NCBI RefSeq assembly: GCF_014200755.1 | Contig: NZ_JACHCM010000009.1 | Coordinates: 1-64,000, forward strand | DNA: 64,000 bases | Direction: 5' to 3' | Source: Rhodanobacter sp. ANJX3 | Lineage (GTDB): Bacteria; Pseudomonadota; Gammaproteobacteria; Xanthomonadales; Rhodanobacteraceae | Shown: piece by piece, positions 35,056-44,671 of the stretch | Layout of the letters: each line of letters opens with the position of its first letter | How positions within the stretch are numbered: position 1 is the stretch's first letter | Translations under genes and position numbers: made by a program | Notes under the pieces: generated by a model | Databases searched by the model: none | Told to the model about the DNA's origin: nothing | Seen by the model: only the letters and a program-made list of their open reading frames with translations

Positions 35056-36663
35056 ATGAAGTCCCCCAGCATGTTCCGTGGGCTGCTCTCGTTCAGCAGC
35101 ATGACGATGGTTTCGCGCGTGTTCGGACTGATCCGCGACATGTCGATCAGCGCGGTGTTCGGCGCCAACGCCGCGACCGACGCGTTCTGGGTGGCGTTTC
35201 GCATTCCCAATCTGATGCGGCGGCTATTTGCCGAAGGCTCGTTTTCGACGGCCTTCGTGCCGGTCTTCATCGCTGCCAAACAGTCGGGCTCGGCGGACGA
35301 TCTGAAGCGACTTGTCTCGCGCGTGTCGGGCACGCTCGGCGGCGTGCTGTTGGTGATTACCGCGCTGGGGCTGATTTTCGCGCCGCAGGTAGCGACGCTG
35401 TTCGAGCCCGGTGCGCTGGATCAGCAGCACAAGTTCGATCTCACCATCGACCTGCTGCGGTTGACGTTTCCGTTTCTGTTTTTCGTCTCGATGACGGCGC
35501 TGGTCGCCGGTGTGCTGAACAGCTTCAACCGCTTTGCCTTGCCGGCGCTGGCGCCCGTGATTCTCAATATCTGCATGATCGTCGGCGCGCTCTGGCTGGC
35601 GCCGCGACTGCATACGCCGATCATGGCGATGGGCTGGGCGGTGCTGGCGGCAGGCATTCTTCAGCTGGTGTTTTTGCTGCCGTCGATGCGCGATCTCGGT
35701 CTGCTGTCCTGGCCGCGCTGGGGTTGGCGCGATCCGCAGGTTCGCAGGATCACGCAGTTGATGGCGCCGACGCTGCTCAGTTCGTCGGTGTCGCAGGTCA
35801 ATCTGCTGCTGGATACGATCGTCATCTCGCTATTGATCACGGGCTCGCAAAGCTGGTTTTCACTATCGACGCGCTTTCTCGAGCTGCCGCTAGGGGTGTT
35901 TGGTGTGGCGCTGGGGACGGTTACGCTGCCAGCGCTGGCGCGCCACCATTTCAGCAAGGATGTCGGGGGCTTTTCGAAACTGCTCGACTGGGGCCTGCGC
36001 ATTACGCTGCTGATTTCGGTGCCGGCGATGCTGGCGCTGCTTTTCCTCAGCGAGCCGATCGTGGCCACCTTGTTCGAGCACGGCCGTTTCACGGCATTCG
36101 ATGCGCGGATGTCCACGCTGTCGATCATGGCACTGAGCTGCGGCTTGCCTGCGTTTGCGCTGGTCAAGATCCTGCTGCCCGCGTTCTATGCGCGGCAGGA
36201 CACCCGCACGCCGATGAAGGCGGCGATTCTGACGCTGGTGACCAACATGTTTTTCAACGCGCTCTTTGTGGCGTTGCTTTACCAGTGGTGGGCCTCGCCG
36301 GCGCTAAGGCAAGGCAGTTGGCTGGCCGGTATCGCGCGGGTGCCGGGACTGCACATCGCGATATGTATCGCCAGCGTCGTGTCGAGCTATTTCCAGTTTG
36401 CATTGCTGTGGCGCTGGCTGAAGGTGGCTGGTGTGTACCAGCGCCAGCCAGGATGGTTCAAGCACTGGCTGCGGCTGGGCGTATCGTGTGCGGCCATGGT
36501 GCTGGTGCTGGTGCTGGGCCGGCTGCTGTGGCCGGACTGGACCCATGCGCCGGTCTTCACTCGCGTTTGGCATCTGGCCGTGCTGGTGGTTGTCGGCGCC
36601 ACGGCATACGTCGCGTCGATGGTTGCTGGCGGCTTCCGCATGCGCGAGTTGCGCGGCGCCTGA
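35056..36663 (+). CDS. murJ: lipid II flippase MurJ
   Basis: A 535-residue inner-membrane protein of the MOP superfamily with about 14 transmembrane helices. It moves lipid-linked peptidoglycan precursor to the periplasm. Typical features are the N-terminal MTMVSRVFGLIRDMSIS with the conserved Arg of helix 1, GANAATDAFWVAFRIPN and PVILNICMI. Start ATG 35056 (MKSPSMFRGLL) is the usual start, and the longer open frame from 34885 overlaps the rpsT promoter. ribF follows after 61 bases. Confidence 0.95.
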   Translation: MKSPSMFRGLLSFSSMTMVSRVFGLIRDMSISAVFGANAATDAFWVAFRIPNLMRRLFAEGSFSTAFVPVFIAAKQSGSADDLKRLVSRVSGTLGGVLLVITALGLIFAPQVATLFEPGALDQQHKFDLTIDLLRLTFPFLFFVSMTALVAGVLNSFNRFALPALAPVILNICMIVGALWLAPRLHTPIMAMGWAVLAAGILQLVFLLPSMRDLGLLSWPRWGWRDPQVRRITQLMAPTLLSSSVSQVNLLLDTIVISLLITGSQSWFSLSTRFLELPLGVFGVALGTVTLPALARHHFSKDVGGFSKLLDWGLRITLLISVPAMLALLFLSEPIVATLFEHGRFTAFDARMSTLSIMALSCGLPAFALVKILLPAFYARQDTRTPMKAAILTLVTNMFFNALFVALLYQWWASPALRQGSWLAGIARVPGLHIAICIASVVSSYFQFALLWRWLKVAGVYQRQPGWFKHWLRLGVSCAAMVLVLVLGRLLWPDWTHAPVFTRVWHLAVLVVVGATAYVASMVAGGFRMRELRGA

Positions 36664-36724
36664 CGACACGACGCCAGCGCCTCAAACCGTCGAGCCAGGC
36701 CCGTGCAGCCGTTATACTCAGGCG

Positions 36725-37678
36725 ATGATGAAACTTTCCAGGAATGTGGCGGGGCCTTGTCTGGCGCCGAACGGCAGCGTGATCGCGATAGGCGCCTTCG
36801 ACGGCATTCATCGGGGTCATCAGGCGCTGCTGCTGCAGGTGCGCGAGCGGGCGAAGGCGCTCGGCGGCAAGCCGATCGTGGTGAGCTTCGAGCCGCTGCC
36901 GCGCGCGTATTTTTCGCGCGAGCCGCTGGCGCGGTTGTCGAGCGTGCGCGAAAAGCTGCGTGGTTTCGCGGCCGCGGGCATGTCCGACACCCTGCTGCTG
37001 CGATTCAATGCGGAACTGGCGGCGATGTCGGCAGGCGAATTCGTGCGCAAGGTGATCGTGGATCGTCTGGCGGCACGCGAAGTCTGGGTCGGCAACGATT
37101 TCCGCTTCGGCCACAAGCGCGAGGGTGACGTGGCCCTATTGGCGAATCTTGGCGAGCAGCTGGGATTTTCGGCGTGCGTGATGCCGGCGGTGCAGCTCGA
37201 CGGCGCGCGCGTGTCGGCCAGCCGCGTGCGCATGTTGCTGGCGGCCGGCGAGTTTGCCGGCGCCGAGCCGCTGCTGGGTCGGCCGTTCGTGATCGACGGC
37301 AAGGTGGAATACGGCAATCAGCTCGGCCGCACGCTGGGTTATCCCACGGCCAATATCCATCTGCAGCAGCGCGTGAGTCCCGTGCACGGCATCTTCGCCG
37401 TGCGCGTGGGTCTGGGTGAGGGCGAATGCAGCTGGCCCGGCGTCGCCAGCCTTGGCGTGCGCCCGACCGTGAACGAGGTCAGCGAGCCGCTGCTGGAAGT
37501 GCATCTGTTCGACTTCGACGGCGATCTCTACGGCCAGCGCATGTCGGTGGAGTTTGTCGGCAAGCTGCGCGACGAGATGAAATTCGACGGACTCGAACCG
37601 CTGAAAGCGCAGATGGATCACGACGCCCGCATGGCGCGCGAGCTGCTGGGCATGAATCCGCGACTGGCCGAGGCATGA
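36725..37678 (+). CDS. ribF: bifunctional riboflavin kinase / FAD synthetase
   Basis: A 317-residue enzyme that makes FMN and FAD from riboflavin. The N-terminal nucleotidyltransferase domain has GAFDGIHRGHQALL (HxGH-like) and the C-terminal flavokinase domain begins near residue 190 with GRTLGYPTANI. Two ATGs in a row (36725, 36728) are possible starts. A -10-like TTATAC at 36712-36717 lies only seven bases ahead, so transcripts may be leaderless or the gene may be read from murJ. Normally ileS follows directly; here a toxin-antitoxin pair intervenes. Confidence 0.94.
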   Translation: MMKLSRNVAGPCLAPNGSVIAIGAFDGIHRGHQALLLQVRERAKALGGKPIVVSFEPLPRAYFSREPLARLSSVREKLRGFAAAGMSDTLLLRFNAELAAMSAGEFVRKVIVDRLAAREVWVGNDFRFGHKREGDVALLANLGEQLGFSACVMPAVQLDGARVSASRVRMLLAAGEFAGAEPLLGRPFVIDGKVEYGNQLGRTLGYPTANIHLQQRVSPVHGIFAVRVGLGEGECSWPGVASLGVRPTVNEVSEPLLEVHLFDFDGDLYGQRMSVEFVGKLRDEMKFDGLEPLKAQMDHDARMARELLGMNPRLAEA

Positions 37679-37725
37679 CATGTCAGGAGACGCCATACCA
37701 GGCGTTTGCTGCACTTTTTGGCAAG

Positions 37726-37747
37726 ATATACAATAGTTGACGTATAT
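37726..37747 (+). promoter_or_regulatory. inverted repeat, probable antitoxin operator
   Basis: ATATAC (37726-37731) and GTATAT (37742-37747) form a 6-bp inverted repeat with a 10-base spacer, 17 bases upstream of the antitoxin start. VapBC-type operons are autoregulated by binding to such repeats. Confidence 0.45.
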
Positions 37748-37764
37748 CCATACGAGGGTTTGCC

Positions 37765-37992
37765 ATGCAAGTGTCCAAGTGGGGTAACAGTCTGGCCATC
37801 CGGCTGCCTGCGGTGGTGGTCGAAGCGCTGAGGCTGAAGGACGGCGACGATGTCGAAATCCATGTGGCCGGCGCGCGCGCTTTCGAGGTGAAAAAAACGC
37901 CTGGCAAGCACGAGCTGCTGCAGCGGTTGCGCAAATTCCGTGGTCGGCTGCCGGCCGATTTCGTGTTCGATCGCGATGCGGTCCATGAGTGA
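37765..37992 (+). CDS. vapB: AbrB/MazE-type antitoxin (VapB-like)
   Basis: A 75-residue protein with an N-terminal swapped-hairpin AbrB DNA-binding fold (MQVSKWGNSLAIRLP, then LKDGDDVEIHV) and a C-terminal tail that would wrap the toxin (LRKFRGRLPADFVFDRD). It overlaps the toxin gene by 8 bases, the usual order antitoxin-toxin. It is expected to neutralise the PIN protein and repress the operon at the inverted repeat 37726-37747. Confidence 0.88.
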   Translation: MQVSKWGNSLAIRLPAVVVEALRLKDGDDVEIHVAGARAFEVKKTPGKHELLQRLRKFRGRLPADFVFDRDAVHE

Positions 37993-38410
37993 AGACAAGG
38001 CTTTCATCGACAGCAACGTCGTGCTCTATCTGCTATCGGCCGACGCGGTGAAAGCGGACCGCGCCGAGGAGGTTATCGCCGACGGCGGACTGATCAGCGT
38101 GCAGGTGCTGAATGAAGTAACCAGCGTGACGCGCCGCAAATTGGGCATGACGTGGGATGAAACCAACGAGATGCTCGCCGGCCTGCGCGCCGTCTGTTCA
38201 GTGGAGTCCCTGACGACACAGACCCATGACACCGGCCGGCGATTGGCGGAGCGCTACGGGCTGTCGGTTTACGACGCAATGATTGCATCATCGGCCCTGC
38301 TAGCCGGTTGCAGCCGCCTGTATTCGGAAGACATGCAGCATGGTCTGGTGATGGATGGCCGCTTGCAGATTTGCAATCCGTTCCTGGCGCCAGCACATCA
38401 CGCTGACTGA
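37985..38410 (+). CDS. vapC: PIN-domain ribonuclease toxin (VapC-like)
   Basis: A 141-residue PIN domain protein. The acidic metal site is visible: FIDSNVVLYLL (first Asp), ISVQVLNEV (Glu), then GLSVYDAMIASSAL (Asp) and LYSEDMQHG (Glu/Asp). VapC toxins cleave tRNA or rRNA. Start ATG at 37985 overlaps the antitoxin stop. All four acidic positions are intact, so it should be active. The pair lies between ribF and ileS, genes that are normally adjacent, which suggests insertion of the module. Confidence 0.9.
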   Translation: MSEDKAFIDSNVVLYLLSADAVKADRAEEVIADGGLISVQVLNEVTSVTRRKLGMTWDETNEMLAGLRAVCSVESLTTQTHDTGRRLAERYGLSVYDAMIASSALLAGCSRLYSEDMQHGLVMDGRLQICNPFLAPAHHAD

Positions 38411-38523
38411 TCCGCTACCCTTTGCCGGTTGAACGCGTCTTCTCCGATGGGGCGACGTTGCACACCCACCATACCTAACTGGCCGCGAGCGGCACCCACC
38501 GCGACCCTGACGACTGCGAAGCA

Positions 38524-41379
38524 ATGACCCACGACTACAAAAGCACCATCAACCTGCCGCAGACGGATTTCCCGATGCGCGGCGATCTGCCCAAGCGCGA
38601 GCCCGGCTGGCTGGCCGAGTGGGAGAAGGTGGATCGCTATGCGCAGATTCAAAAGGTCACCGCCGGTCGCCCGATGTTCGTGCTGCACGATGGCCCGCCG
38701 TACGCCAACGGCGTGATCCATCTCGGTCACGCGATCAACAAGATTCTCAAGGACATCGTCGTCAAGTCCAAGCTGCTGGCCGGCTTTCATGCGCCGTATG
38801 TGCCGGGTTGGGATTGCCACGGCATGCCGATCGAAATCCAGATCGAGAAGCAGTTCGGCAAGGGCCTGCCGCCGGCCGAAGTGCAGGCCAAGGCGCGGGC
38901 CTACGCCACCGCGCAGATCGACAAGCAGAAGGCCGACTTCAAGCGTCTGGGCGTGTTGGGTGAGTGGGATCGCCCCTACCTGACCATGGATCACGGCAAC
39001 GAGGCCGGCGAAATCCGCGCGCTCGCGCAGATGCTGCGCAAGGGCTACATCTATCGCGGCCTGAAGCCGGTCAACTGGTGCTTCGACTGCGGCTCGGCGC
39101 TGGCCGAGGCCGAGGTGGAATACGAGGACAAGACCGACATCGCGATCGACGTGGGTTTCGCGTTCGACGATCCGTCCGCCATTGCCAAGGCGTTCGGGCT
39201 CGACGCGCTGCCCAAGCCCACCGGCCAGATCGTGATCTGGACCACCACGCCCTGGACCATTCCGTCCAATCAGGCGCTGAACCTGCATCCGGAATTCAGC
39301 TACAGCCTGGTCGATACCTCGCGCGGTCTGCTGATTCTCGCCACCGAGCGCGTCGAAGAATGCCTGAAGACCTACGGTTTGGACGGCCAAATCGTCGCCT
39401 CGGTGCCGGGGCAGGCGCTGGCCGATCTGCGCTTTCGTCACCCGCTGTATGCGGTGGATCCGGGCTATGCGCGCACGGCGCCGGTGTACTTCGCCGATTA
39501 CGTGACGCTCGACACCGGTACCGGTGTGGTGCATTCGGCACCGGCCTACGGCGTGGAGGATTTCATTTCCTGCAAGGCCCACGGCATGGCGGACGACGAC
39601 ATCATCAGCCCGGTGATGGGCAACGGTGTCTACGCCTCGTCGCTGCCGCTGTTCGGCGGCCAGTTTTTGTGGAAGGCCAATCCGCAGATCGTCGAAGTGC
39701 TGGAGCAGGCCGGCTCGCTGCTGCATCAGCACAAGTACACGCACAGCTACATGCACTGCTGGCGGCACAAGACGCCGATCATCTACCGCGCCACCTCGCA
39801 GTGGTTTGCCGGCATGGATATCGTGCCGAACGACGGTGGCAGGACCCTGCGTGAAACCGCGCTGGCCGGCATCGAGCAGACCCAGTTTTTCCCGGCCTGG
39901 GGCAAGCAGCGCCTGCAGAAAATGATCGCCGAGCGCCCGGACTGGACGCTGTCGCGTCAGCGCCAGTGGGGGGTGCCGATGGCGTTCTTTCTGCATAAGG
40001 AAACCGGCGCACTGCATCCGCGCAGCGCCGAGCTGCTCGACCAGGTGGCCGATCGCGTCGCCGAGGGCGGCATCGAGGTGTGGCAAAGCCTCGATCCACG
40101 CGAGCTGCTGGGCGACGAAGCCGATCAGTACGAGAAAAATCGCGACACGCTGGACGTGTGGTTCGATTCGGGCACTACACACTGGCACGTGCTGCGCGGC
40201 TCGCACGCCGATGTGCTGCGTTTCCCGGCCGACCTCTATCTGGAAGGTTCGGACCAGCATCGCGGCTGGTTCCATTCGTCGCTGCTTACCGCGTCGATGC
40301 TGGACGGCCAGCCGCCGTACAAGCAGCTGCTGACGCACGGCTTCAGCGTGGATGCGAACGGCCGCAAAATGTCCAAGTCGTTGGGCAACGGCATCGAGCC
40401 GCAGGACATCATGAATCGCATGGGCGCCGATATTCTGCGCCTGTGGGTCTCGTCCACCGACTACCGCAACGAGATGTCGCTGTCGGAAGAGATTCTGAAG
40501 CGTGTCGCCGACACGTATCGGCGCATCCGCAATACCGCGCGCTTCCTGCTCGGCAACCTCGACGGCTTCGATCCCGAAAAGCATCTGCTGCCGGTGCAAG
40601 ACAGCCTGCTGCTGGATCAGTGGGCCGTGCAGCAAGCCTGCGACGTGCAGCAAGCCGTAGTCGCCGCGTACGAGCGCTACGACTTTCCCGAAATCGTGCA
40701 GCGCGTGCAGAACTACTGCACCAACGAGCTCGGTGCGCTGTATCTGGACATCACCAAGGATCGGCTCTACACCATGCCGACCGACAGCGTGGGCCGACGC
40801 AGCGCGCAAAGCGCCATGTACCGCATTGCCGAGGCGCTGGTGCGCTGGCTGGCGCCGGTGCTCAGCTTTACCGCCGAGGAAATATGGCAACAGCTGCCGG
40901 GCAAGCGCAGCGACAGCGTGCTGTTCGAAACCTGGTACGACGGTCTTTCTGCCACGCAGAATGCGCCGGAACAGCGTCGCTACTGGGCCGACCTGATGAC
41001 GCTTCGCGACAGCGCCTCGCGTGTGCTCGAAGGCATGCGCAAGGCCGACCGGATCGGCGCCGCGCTGGAGGCGAAGCTGACTATCTATGCCGATGACGCC
41101 CTGCGCGCGCGCCTTACCGAAGCGTCGGCCGAGCTACGCTTTTTCTTCATCACGTCGGAATTGACGCTGGCCTCGATCGAGTCGCGTCCGGCGGATGCGG
41201 TGAAGGTGGAATTGGAGGGTGCCGACGTCTGGATTTCCGCCGAGGTCAGCCTGGCCGAGAAGTGCGTCCGCTGCTGGCATCGCCGTGATGACGTGGGCAG
41301 TCATGCCGAGCATCCGGAACTGTGCGGCCGCTGTATCGGCAATATCGAAGGCCCGGGCGAAAACCGCCGCTGGTTTTGA
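38524..41379 (+). CDS. ileS: isoleucyl-tRNA synthetase
   Basis: A 951-residue class I synthetase. The HIGH motif reads HLGH at 66-69 after GPPYANG, and KMSKS is at 615-619. The CP1 editing domain lies between ([16 protein letters not shown]). The C-terminal zinc finger has CVRCW and CGRC pairs. It is the bacterial (mupirocin-sensitive type) form and has the usual length of about 940. ATG 38524 is preceded by a 113-base gap after the toxin gene, which should hold its promoter, though I see no clear one. lspA follows at 41399/41441. The long opposite-strand frame 38398-40890 is a shadow. Confidence 0.97.
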   Translation: MTHDYKSTINLPQTDFPMRGDLPKREPGWLAEWEKVDRYAQIQKVTAGRPMFVLHDGPPYANGVIHLGHAINKILKDIVVKSKLLAGFHAPYVPGWDCHGMPIEIQIEKQFGKGLPPAEVQAKARAYATAQIDKQKADFKRLGVLGEWDRPYLTMDHGNEAGEIRALAQMLRKGYIYRGLKPVNWCFDCGSALAEAEVEYEDKTDIAIDVGFAFDDPSAIAKAFGLDALPKPTGQIVIWTTTPWTIPSNQALNLHPEFSYSLVDTSRGLLILATERVEECLKTYGLDGQIVASVPGQALADLRFRHPLYAVDPGYARTAPVYFADYVTLDTGTGVVHSAPAYGVEDFISCKAHGMADDDIISPVMGNGVYASSLPLFGGQFLWKANPQIVEVLEQAGSLLHQHKYTHSYMHCWRHKTPIIYRATSQWFAGMDIVPNDGGRTLRETALAGIEQTQFFPAWGKQRLQKMIAERPDWTLSRQRQWGVPMAFFLHKETGALHPRSAELLDQVADRVAEGGIEVWQSLDPRELLGDEADQYEKNRDTLDVWFDSGTTHWHVLRGSHADVLRFPADLYLEGSDQHRGWFHSSLLTASMLDGQPPYKQLLTHGFSVDANGRKMSKSLGNGIEPQDIMNRMGADILRLWVSSTDYRNEMSLSEEILKRVADTYRRIRNTARFLLGNLDGFDPEKHLLPVQDSLLLDQWAVQQACDVQQAVVAAYERYDFPEIVQRVQNYCTNELGALYLDITKDRLYTMPTDSVGRRSAQSAMYRIAEALVRWLAPVLSFTAEEIWQQLPGKRSDSVLFETWYDGLSATQNAPEQRRYWADLMTLRDSASRVLEGMRKADRIGAALEAKLTIYADDALRARLTEASAELRFFFITSELTLASIESRPADAVKVELEGADVWISAEVSLAEKCVRCWHRRDDVGSHAEHPELCGRCIGNIEGPGENRRWF

Positions 41380-41440
41380 CGATCCGTCCTACTCATCCAT
41401 GGCGTTCAACGTCCTGTCCAGGTCAACTGAGATCACATCC

Positions 41441-41941
41441 TTGAGCAAGAAACCCAACGCACTCGTCTGGCTGCTTTTGTCGGTGGCCGTCATCGCGCTC
41501 GACCAGCTGAGCAAGCTGTGGGCCGTGAGTGCGCTGCAGCCGACGGGGCTGCCGCATCCGGCGATACCAGGGTTTCTGAACTGGACGCTGGCCTTCAATA
41601 CCGGCGCGGCCTTCAGCTTTCTGGCGGACGGGGCAGGCTGGCAGCGCTGGTTTTTCGTACTGCTGGCGCTGATCATCAGCGCGGTGCTTATCGTGTGGAT
41701 GGCACGCACGCCGCGCCGCGACTGGCGCACGGCGGCGCCGCTGGGCCTGATCGTCGGCGGCGCGTTGGGCAATCTGATCGACCGCCTGCATGCCGCGCAG
41801 GTGACCGACTTCATTCAGGTGTATTTCCGCCAGTGGAGCTACCCGGTGTTCAATATCGCCGACTGCGGCATCACGCTGGGTGCGGTGATGCTGGTGGCGT
41901 TCGGGCTGTTTGCCGGCAAGCCGGCAGGCGGCGTGCGATAA
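41441..41941 (+). CDS. lspA: lipoprotein signal peptidase (signal peptidase II)
   Basis: An inner-membrane aspartic protease of four transmembrane helices that cleaves prolipoproteins. The catalytic aspartates are in GGALGNLIDRL and FNIADCGI. TTG at 41441 (LSKKPNALVWLLL) gives 166 residues and matches family N termini. An ATG at 41399 would add 14 residues without a ribosome site. Nothing earlier in this frame is credible because it lies inside ileS. It belongs to the conserved ileS-lspA-ispH set. Confidence 0.9.
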   Translation: MSKKPNALVWLLLSVAVIALDQLSKLWAVSALQPTGLPHPAIPGFLNWTLAFNTGAAFSFLADGAGWQRWFFVLLALIISAVLIVWMARTPRRDWRTAAPLGLIVGGALGNLIDRLHAAQVTDFIQVYFRQWSYPVFNIADCGITLGAVMLVAFGLFAGKPAGGVR

Positions 41942-42055
41942 TTCAGCGCTGATTCGATTCCTGCAGCGGCCGGTTGATCGGCGTGCCGCAGGGACTTTGG
42001 TCGATAGCGGCGAGATGGTTCGCTGCCCCACGATGCAACGCCTGCGAGGCCCTCC

Positions 42056-43018
42056 TTGGACATTCTGCTCGCCAATCCCCGCGGATTCTGTGCCGGCGTC
42101 GATCGCGCCATCGCCATTGTCGAACGCGCGCTGGAATCCTGGGGTGCGCCCATCTACGTGCGCCACGAAGTCGTGCACAACCGCTACGTGGTGGAAAAGC
42201 TACGCAAGGACGGCGCGGTTTTCGTCGAAGAGCTGCACGAAGTACCCGATGGCGCGACAGTGATTTTCAGCGCCCACGGCGTCTCGCAGGCGGTGCGCGA
42301 AGAGGCAGATCAACGCGGACTGAAAGTCTTCGACGCTACCTGCCCACTGGTGACCAAGGTGCATATGGAGGTTGCGCGCCTGGGTCGCATCGGTCGCAGC
42401 GTGGTGCTGGTCGGCCATGCCGGTCACCCGGAGGTCGAAGGTACGATGGGGCAGTGGAATCAGGCCAACGTGGGCGAGATTCTGCTGGTCGAGTCGATCG
42501 AGAATGTCGCCAGTCTGGCGCCGAAATTCCCGCATCAGCTGTCTTACGTCACGCAGACCACGCTGTCGGTCGACGATACCAAGGCCATCATCGCCGGCCT
42601 GCGTGAAAAATTCCCGGACATCGAGGGGCCACGAAAGGACGACATCTGCTACGCCACGCAGAACCGCCAGGACGCCGTGCGTCGCCTTGCCGACGCCGTC
42701 GACCTGATGCTGGTGGTCGGTTCGGTCAACAGCTCCAACTCCAACCGCCTGCGCGAACTGGCCGAAAAGCAGGGCGTTCGATCCTTCCTGATCGACGGCG
42801 CCGAAAACATCGACCGCAGCTGGCTCGACGGCGTGCAACACATCGGCCTCACCGCCGGTGCTTCGGCACCGGACAAACTGGTCCGCGACGTGATTGCCCG
42901 CCTGCAGTCCTGGGGCGTCGGCGATGTTCGCGAACTGGACGGCGAGCCGGAAAACATCACCTTTGCCCTGCCCAAGGAACTCCGCGTGGTTGGCGGGAGC
43001 GCGCTGGGCAGCCTTTGA
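42056..43018 (+). CDS. ispH: 4-hydroxy-3-methylbut-2-enyl diphosphate reductase
   Basis: A 320-residue Fe-S enzyme, the last step of the MEP pathway to isopentenyl and dimethylallyl diphosphate. Three cluster cysteines occur in [20 protein letters not shown] and [30 protein letters not shown] and [10 protein letters not shown] are also intact. The start is TTG at 42056 with GAGG six bases upstream; no in-frame ATG precedes it. It is the last of the ileS-lspA-ispH set. Confidence 0.95.
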   Translation: MDILLANPRGFCAGVDRAIAIVERALESWGAPIYVRHEVVHNRYVVEKLRKDGAVFVEELHEVPDGATVIFSAHGVSQAVREEADQRGLKVFDATCPLVTKVHMEVARLGRIGRSVVLVGHAGHPEVEGTMGQWNQANVGEILLVESIENVASLAPKFPHQLSYVTQTTLSVDDTKAIIAGLREKFPDIEGPRKDDICYATQNRQDAVRRLADAVDLMLVVGSVNSSNSNRLRELAEKQGVRSFLIDGAENIDRSWLDGVQHIGLTAGASAPDKLVRDVIARLQSWGVGDVRELDGEPENITFALPKELRVVGGSALGSL

Positions 43019-43121
43019 TCTGAAGGGCTTGCGAAGGTTCGAGTGTTGTCGGAATGCGGCTTTCGCCAGCAAACCCCACACCAATTGCCCAGCCCAGCGC
43101 GTATTCAATCACGCGACTGGC

Positions 43122-43150
43122 TTGCGCCATCGGACCCCACACCGTAGAAT
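43122..43150 (+). promoter_or_regulatory. promoter of tRNA-Thr
   Basis: TTGCGC (43122-43127), a 17-base spacer and TAGAAT (43145-43150) lie 13 bases ahead of the mature tRNA 5' end at 43163, as expected for a short tRNA precursor leader. Confidence 0.6.
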
Positions 43151-43162
43151 TTGCGGCTGCTC

Positions 43163-43238
43163 GCCGGAATAGCTCAGTTGGTAGAGCGGCGCATTCGTAA
43201 TGCGTAGGTCGTAGGTTCGATTCCTATTTCCGGCACCA
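43163..43238 (+). tRNA. tRNA-Thr (anticodon CGT)
   Basis: A complete cloverleaf: acceptor stem 43163-43169 with 43228-43234, D stem 43172-43175 with 43184-43187, anticodon stem 43189-43193 with 43201-43205 and T stem 43211-43215 with 43223-43227 (loop TTCGATT). The anticodon CGT is at 43196-43198, reading ACG threonine codons. Discriminator A and an encoded CCA (43236-43238) complete it. A strong terminator follows, so the gene is monocistronic. Confidence 0.97.
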
Positions 43239-43254
43239 TCTCAGTATTTAAAAC

Positions 43255-43280
43255 CCGCGTCCGTTGACGCGGTTTTTTTT
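43255..43280 (+). terminator. terminator of tRNA-Thr
   Basis: A 7-bp G+C-rich stem (43255-43261 with 43266-43272), loop CGTT, followed by eight T. It lies 16 bases after the tRNA 3' end. Confidence 0.92.
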
Positions 43281-43401
43281 GCACATATTGCCGGTTTCCA
43301 CCGCTCAACCTGCCGCTTGTCGGGCGTTTTCTACCGCTAGTCAGCTGCGACCTTGCCTAAATCTCGCGATCGATTACCTTCCCTAGGCAAGAGGGGAAAA
43401 T

Positions 43402-44094
43402 ATGCAAACCACATGGGGCGAAAGCGAATCGGTTTCATCCAGCATGAGCTGCGCGCGGGATCGGCGGGTCGTCGATAGAGATTCTTTGGATCAAAAACCG
43501 GCTGTTTTGCCGGAACAACGGCGAATTGAGGTTGCCAATGCCACGACGCGGCGATTCGTTCGTGGATTTACCCTGACAGAGCTGATGGTTACCTTGACGG
43601 TAATGGTCATTCTTGTGGCCATCGCCATACCAAGCTTCAACAGGTTGATCCTCTCTAACAGGCTCACTACGACTGCCAACGACATGGTTGGCGCAATCAA
43701 TTCCGCTCGCATGGAAGCAGTGAAGCGCAATGCTGCGACCCAATTTTGCGGAAGCACGACCGTGATCAACACGACGGACACGCTTGGTACCGCGTGCGGA
43801 ACGCAAACGGGCGCCGTCTTGCTTCTGCTTAATGGAACGTCGCCAGCGACCACGGCCACCGTGCTGGCTCCGTTAAGTGGTCTGACTGGATCAATCCAGC
43901 TGAGCAGCGCTGGCGCTAACGCGCTGCGCTTCAACGGGTCTGGACTGGCTCAGATTCCAGGCACCAGCACGCTTTTCGCCAACACAGTGGCCGATATCTG
44001 CACCGCCTCCATGAGCACCAATAACCACGTCACGATAAAAATGACTGCCGGTTCGATCTTGCAGACTTCGACCGCATCAGGAACTTGTCCCTAA
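43402..44094 (+). CDS. fimT: type IV pilus minor pilin, FimT/GspH family
   Basis: A 230-residue prepilin. The class III signal is RG then FTLTELMVTLTVM, with Gly at -1 and Glu at +5, so it is cleaved and methylated by PilD. The mature part (about 175 residues) starts with the hydrophobic alpha-1 helix and has a cysteine pair early in the globular head. The ATG at 43402 has GAGGGG upstream but leaves a 55-residue cytoplasmic leader, much longer than the usual 5-25. It opens the minor-pilin operon, 122 bases after the tRNA terminator. Confidence 0.9.
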   Translation: MQTTWGESESVSSSMSCARDRRVVDRDSLDQKPAVLPEQRRIEVANATTRRFVRGFTLTELMVTLTVMVILVAIAIPSFNRLILSNRLTTTANDMVGAINSARMEAVKRNAATQFCGSTTVINTTDTLGTACGTQTGAVLLLLNGTSPATTATVLAPLSGLTGSIQLSSAGANALRFNGSGLAQIPGTSTLFANTVADICTASMSTNNHVTIKMTAGSILQTSTASGTCP

Positions 44095-44098
44095 GCTT

Positions 44099-44671
44099 AT
44101 GAGCAGCCTGATCAAAAATTCCATTTGCCGGTATTCAAACAGTACGGTCGTTCGCGCTCCCGATCATGCGAAGCTGTTGCTGCATATCGCACTACGCTCT
44201 CGTTGCCCAATTAGCTTGATGGCGCGGCAATCCGGCGTCGGTTTGATCGAGGTTTTGGTCGCCGTGCTTGTGCTGTCCATCGCCTTTCTGGGCGTGGCTG
44301 CGCTGCAGGCGGTTTCGTTGTCTACGAGCAATAGCGCCATGGCGCGAAGCATGGCGACCATCTCGAGCTATTCGATTCTGGACGCCATGCGGGCTGACAG
44401 CGTGAACGCGAAAGCGGGGCTGTACAACACAACTACCAACGGCCCGGTCAGTACCAGTAGTTGTCCCGCAGCGGGAAGTACGCTGATTAGCGTGCAGACC
44501 AATCAGTGGTGCACCCAGTTGGGCGCCAGTCTGGGTGTATCGACCGGCACCACCTATGCAGTCAATTGCGACAGCTTCGGTAAGTGCTCTGTGAGCATCG
44601 TATTCGACGACAGTCGATCCGGCTCGGGTGGCGCGCAAGCGCAGACGGTCAGCACGGTGGCGTATCTATGA
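44099..44671 (+). CDS. pilV: type IV pilus minor pilin PilV
   Basis: A prepilin of 190 residues (150 if the internal ATG at 44219 is used). Processing site QSG then VGLIEVLVAVLVLS, Glu at +5. The head has several cysteines. With ATG 44099, four bases after fimT, the leader is 46 residues. With 44219 it is a standard six residues (MARQSG). Neither start has a good ribosome site, so the choice is open. The gene overlaps pilW by 4 bases. PilV with FimT, PilW and PilX primes pilus assembly at the tip. Confidence 0.88.
   Translation: MSSLIKNSICRYSNSTVVRAPDHAKLLLHIALRSRCPISLMARQSGVGLIEVLVAVLVLSIAFLGVAALQAVSLSTSNSAMARSMATISSYSILDAMRADSVNAKAGLYNTTTNGPVSTSSCPAAGSTLISVQTNQWCTQLGASLGVSTGTTYAVNCDSFGKCSVSIVFDDSRSGSGGAQAQTVSTVAYL

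Noticed and set aside
38398..40890. 830-codon minus-strand frame across ileS
   Set aside because: Lies entirely opposite the intact ileS coding sequence and shows no recognisable domain; codon-bias shadow.
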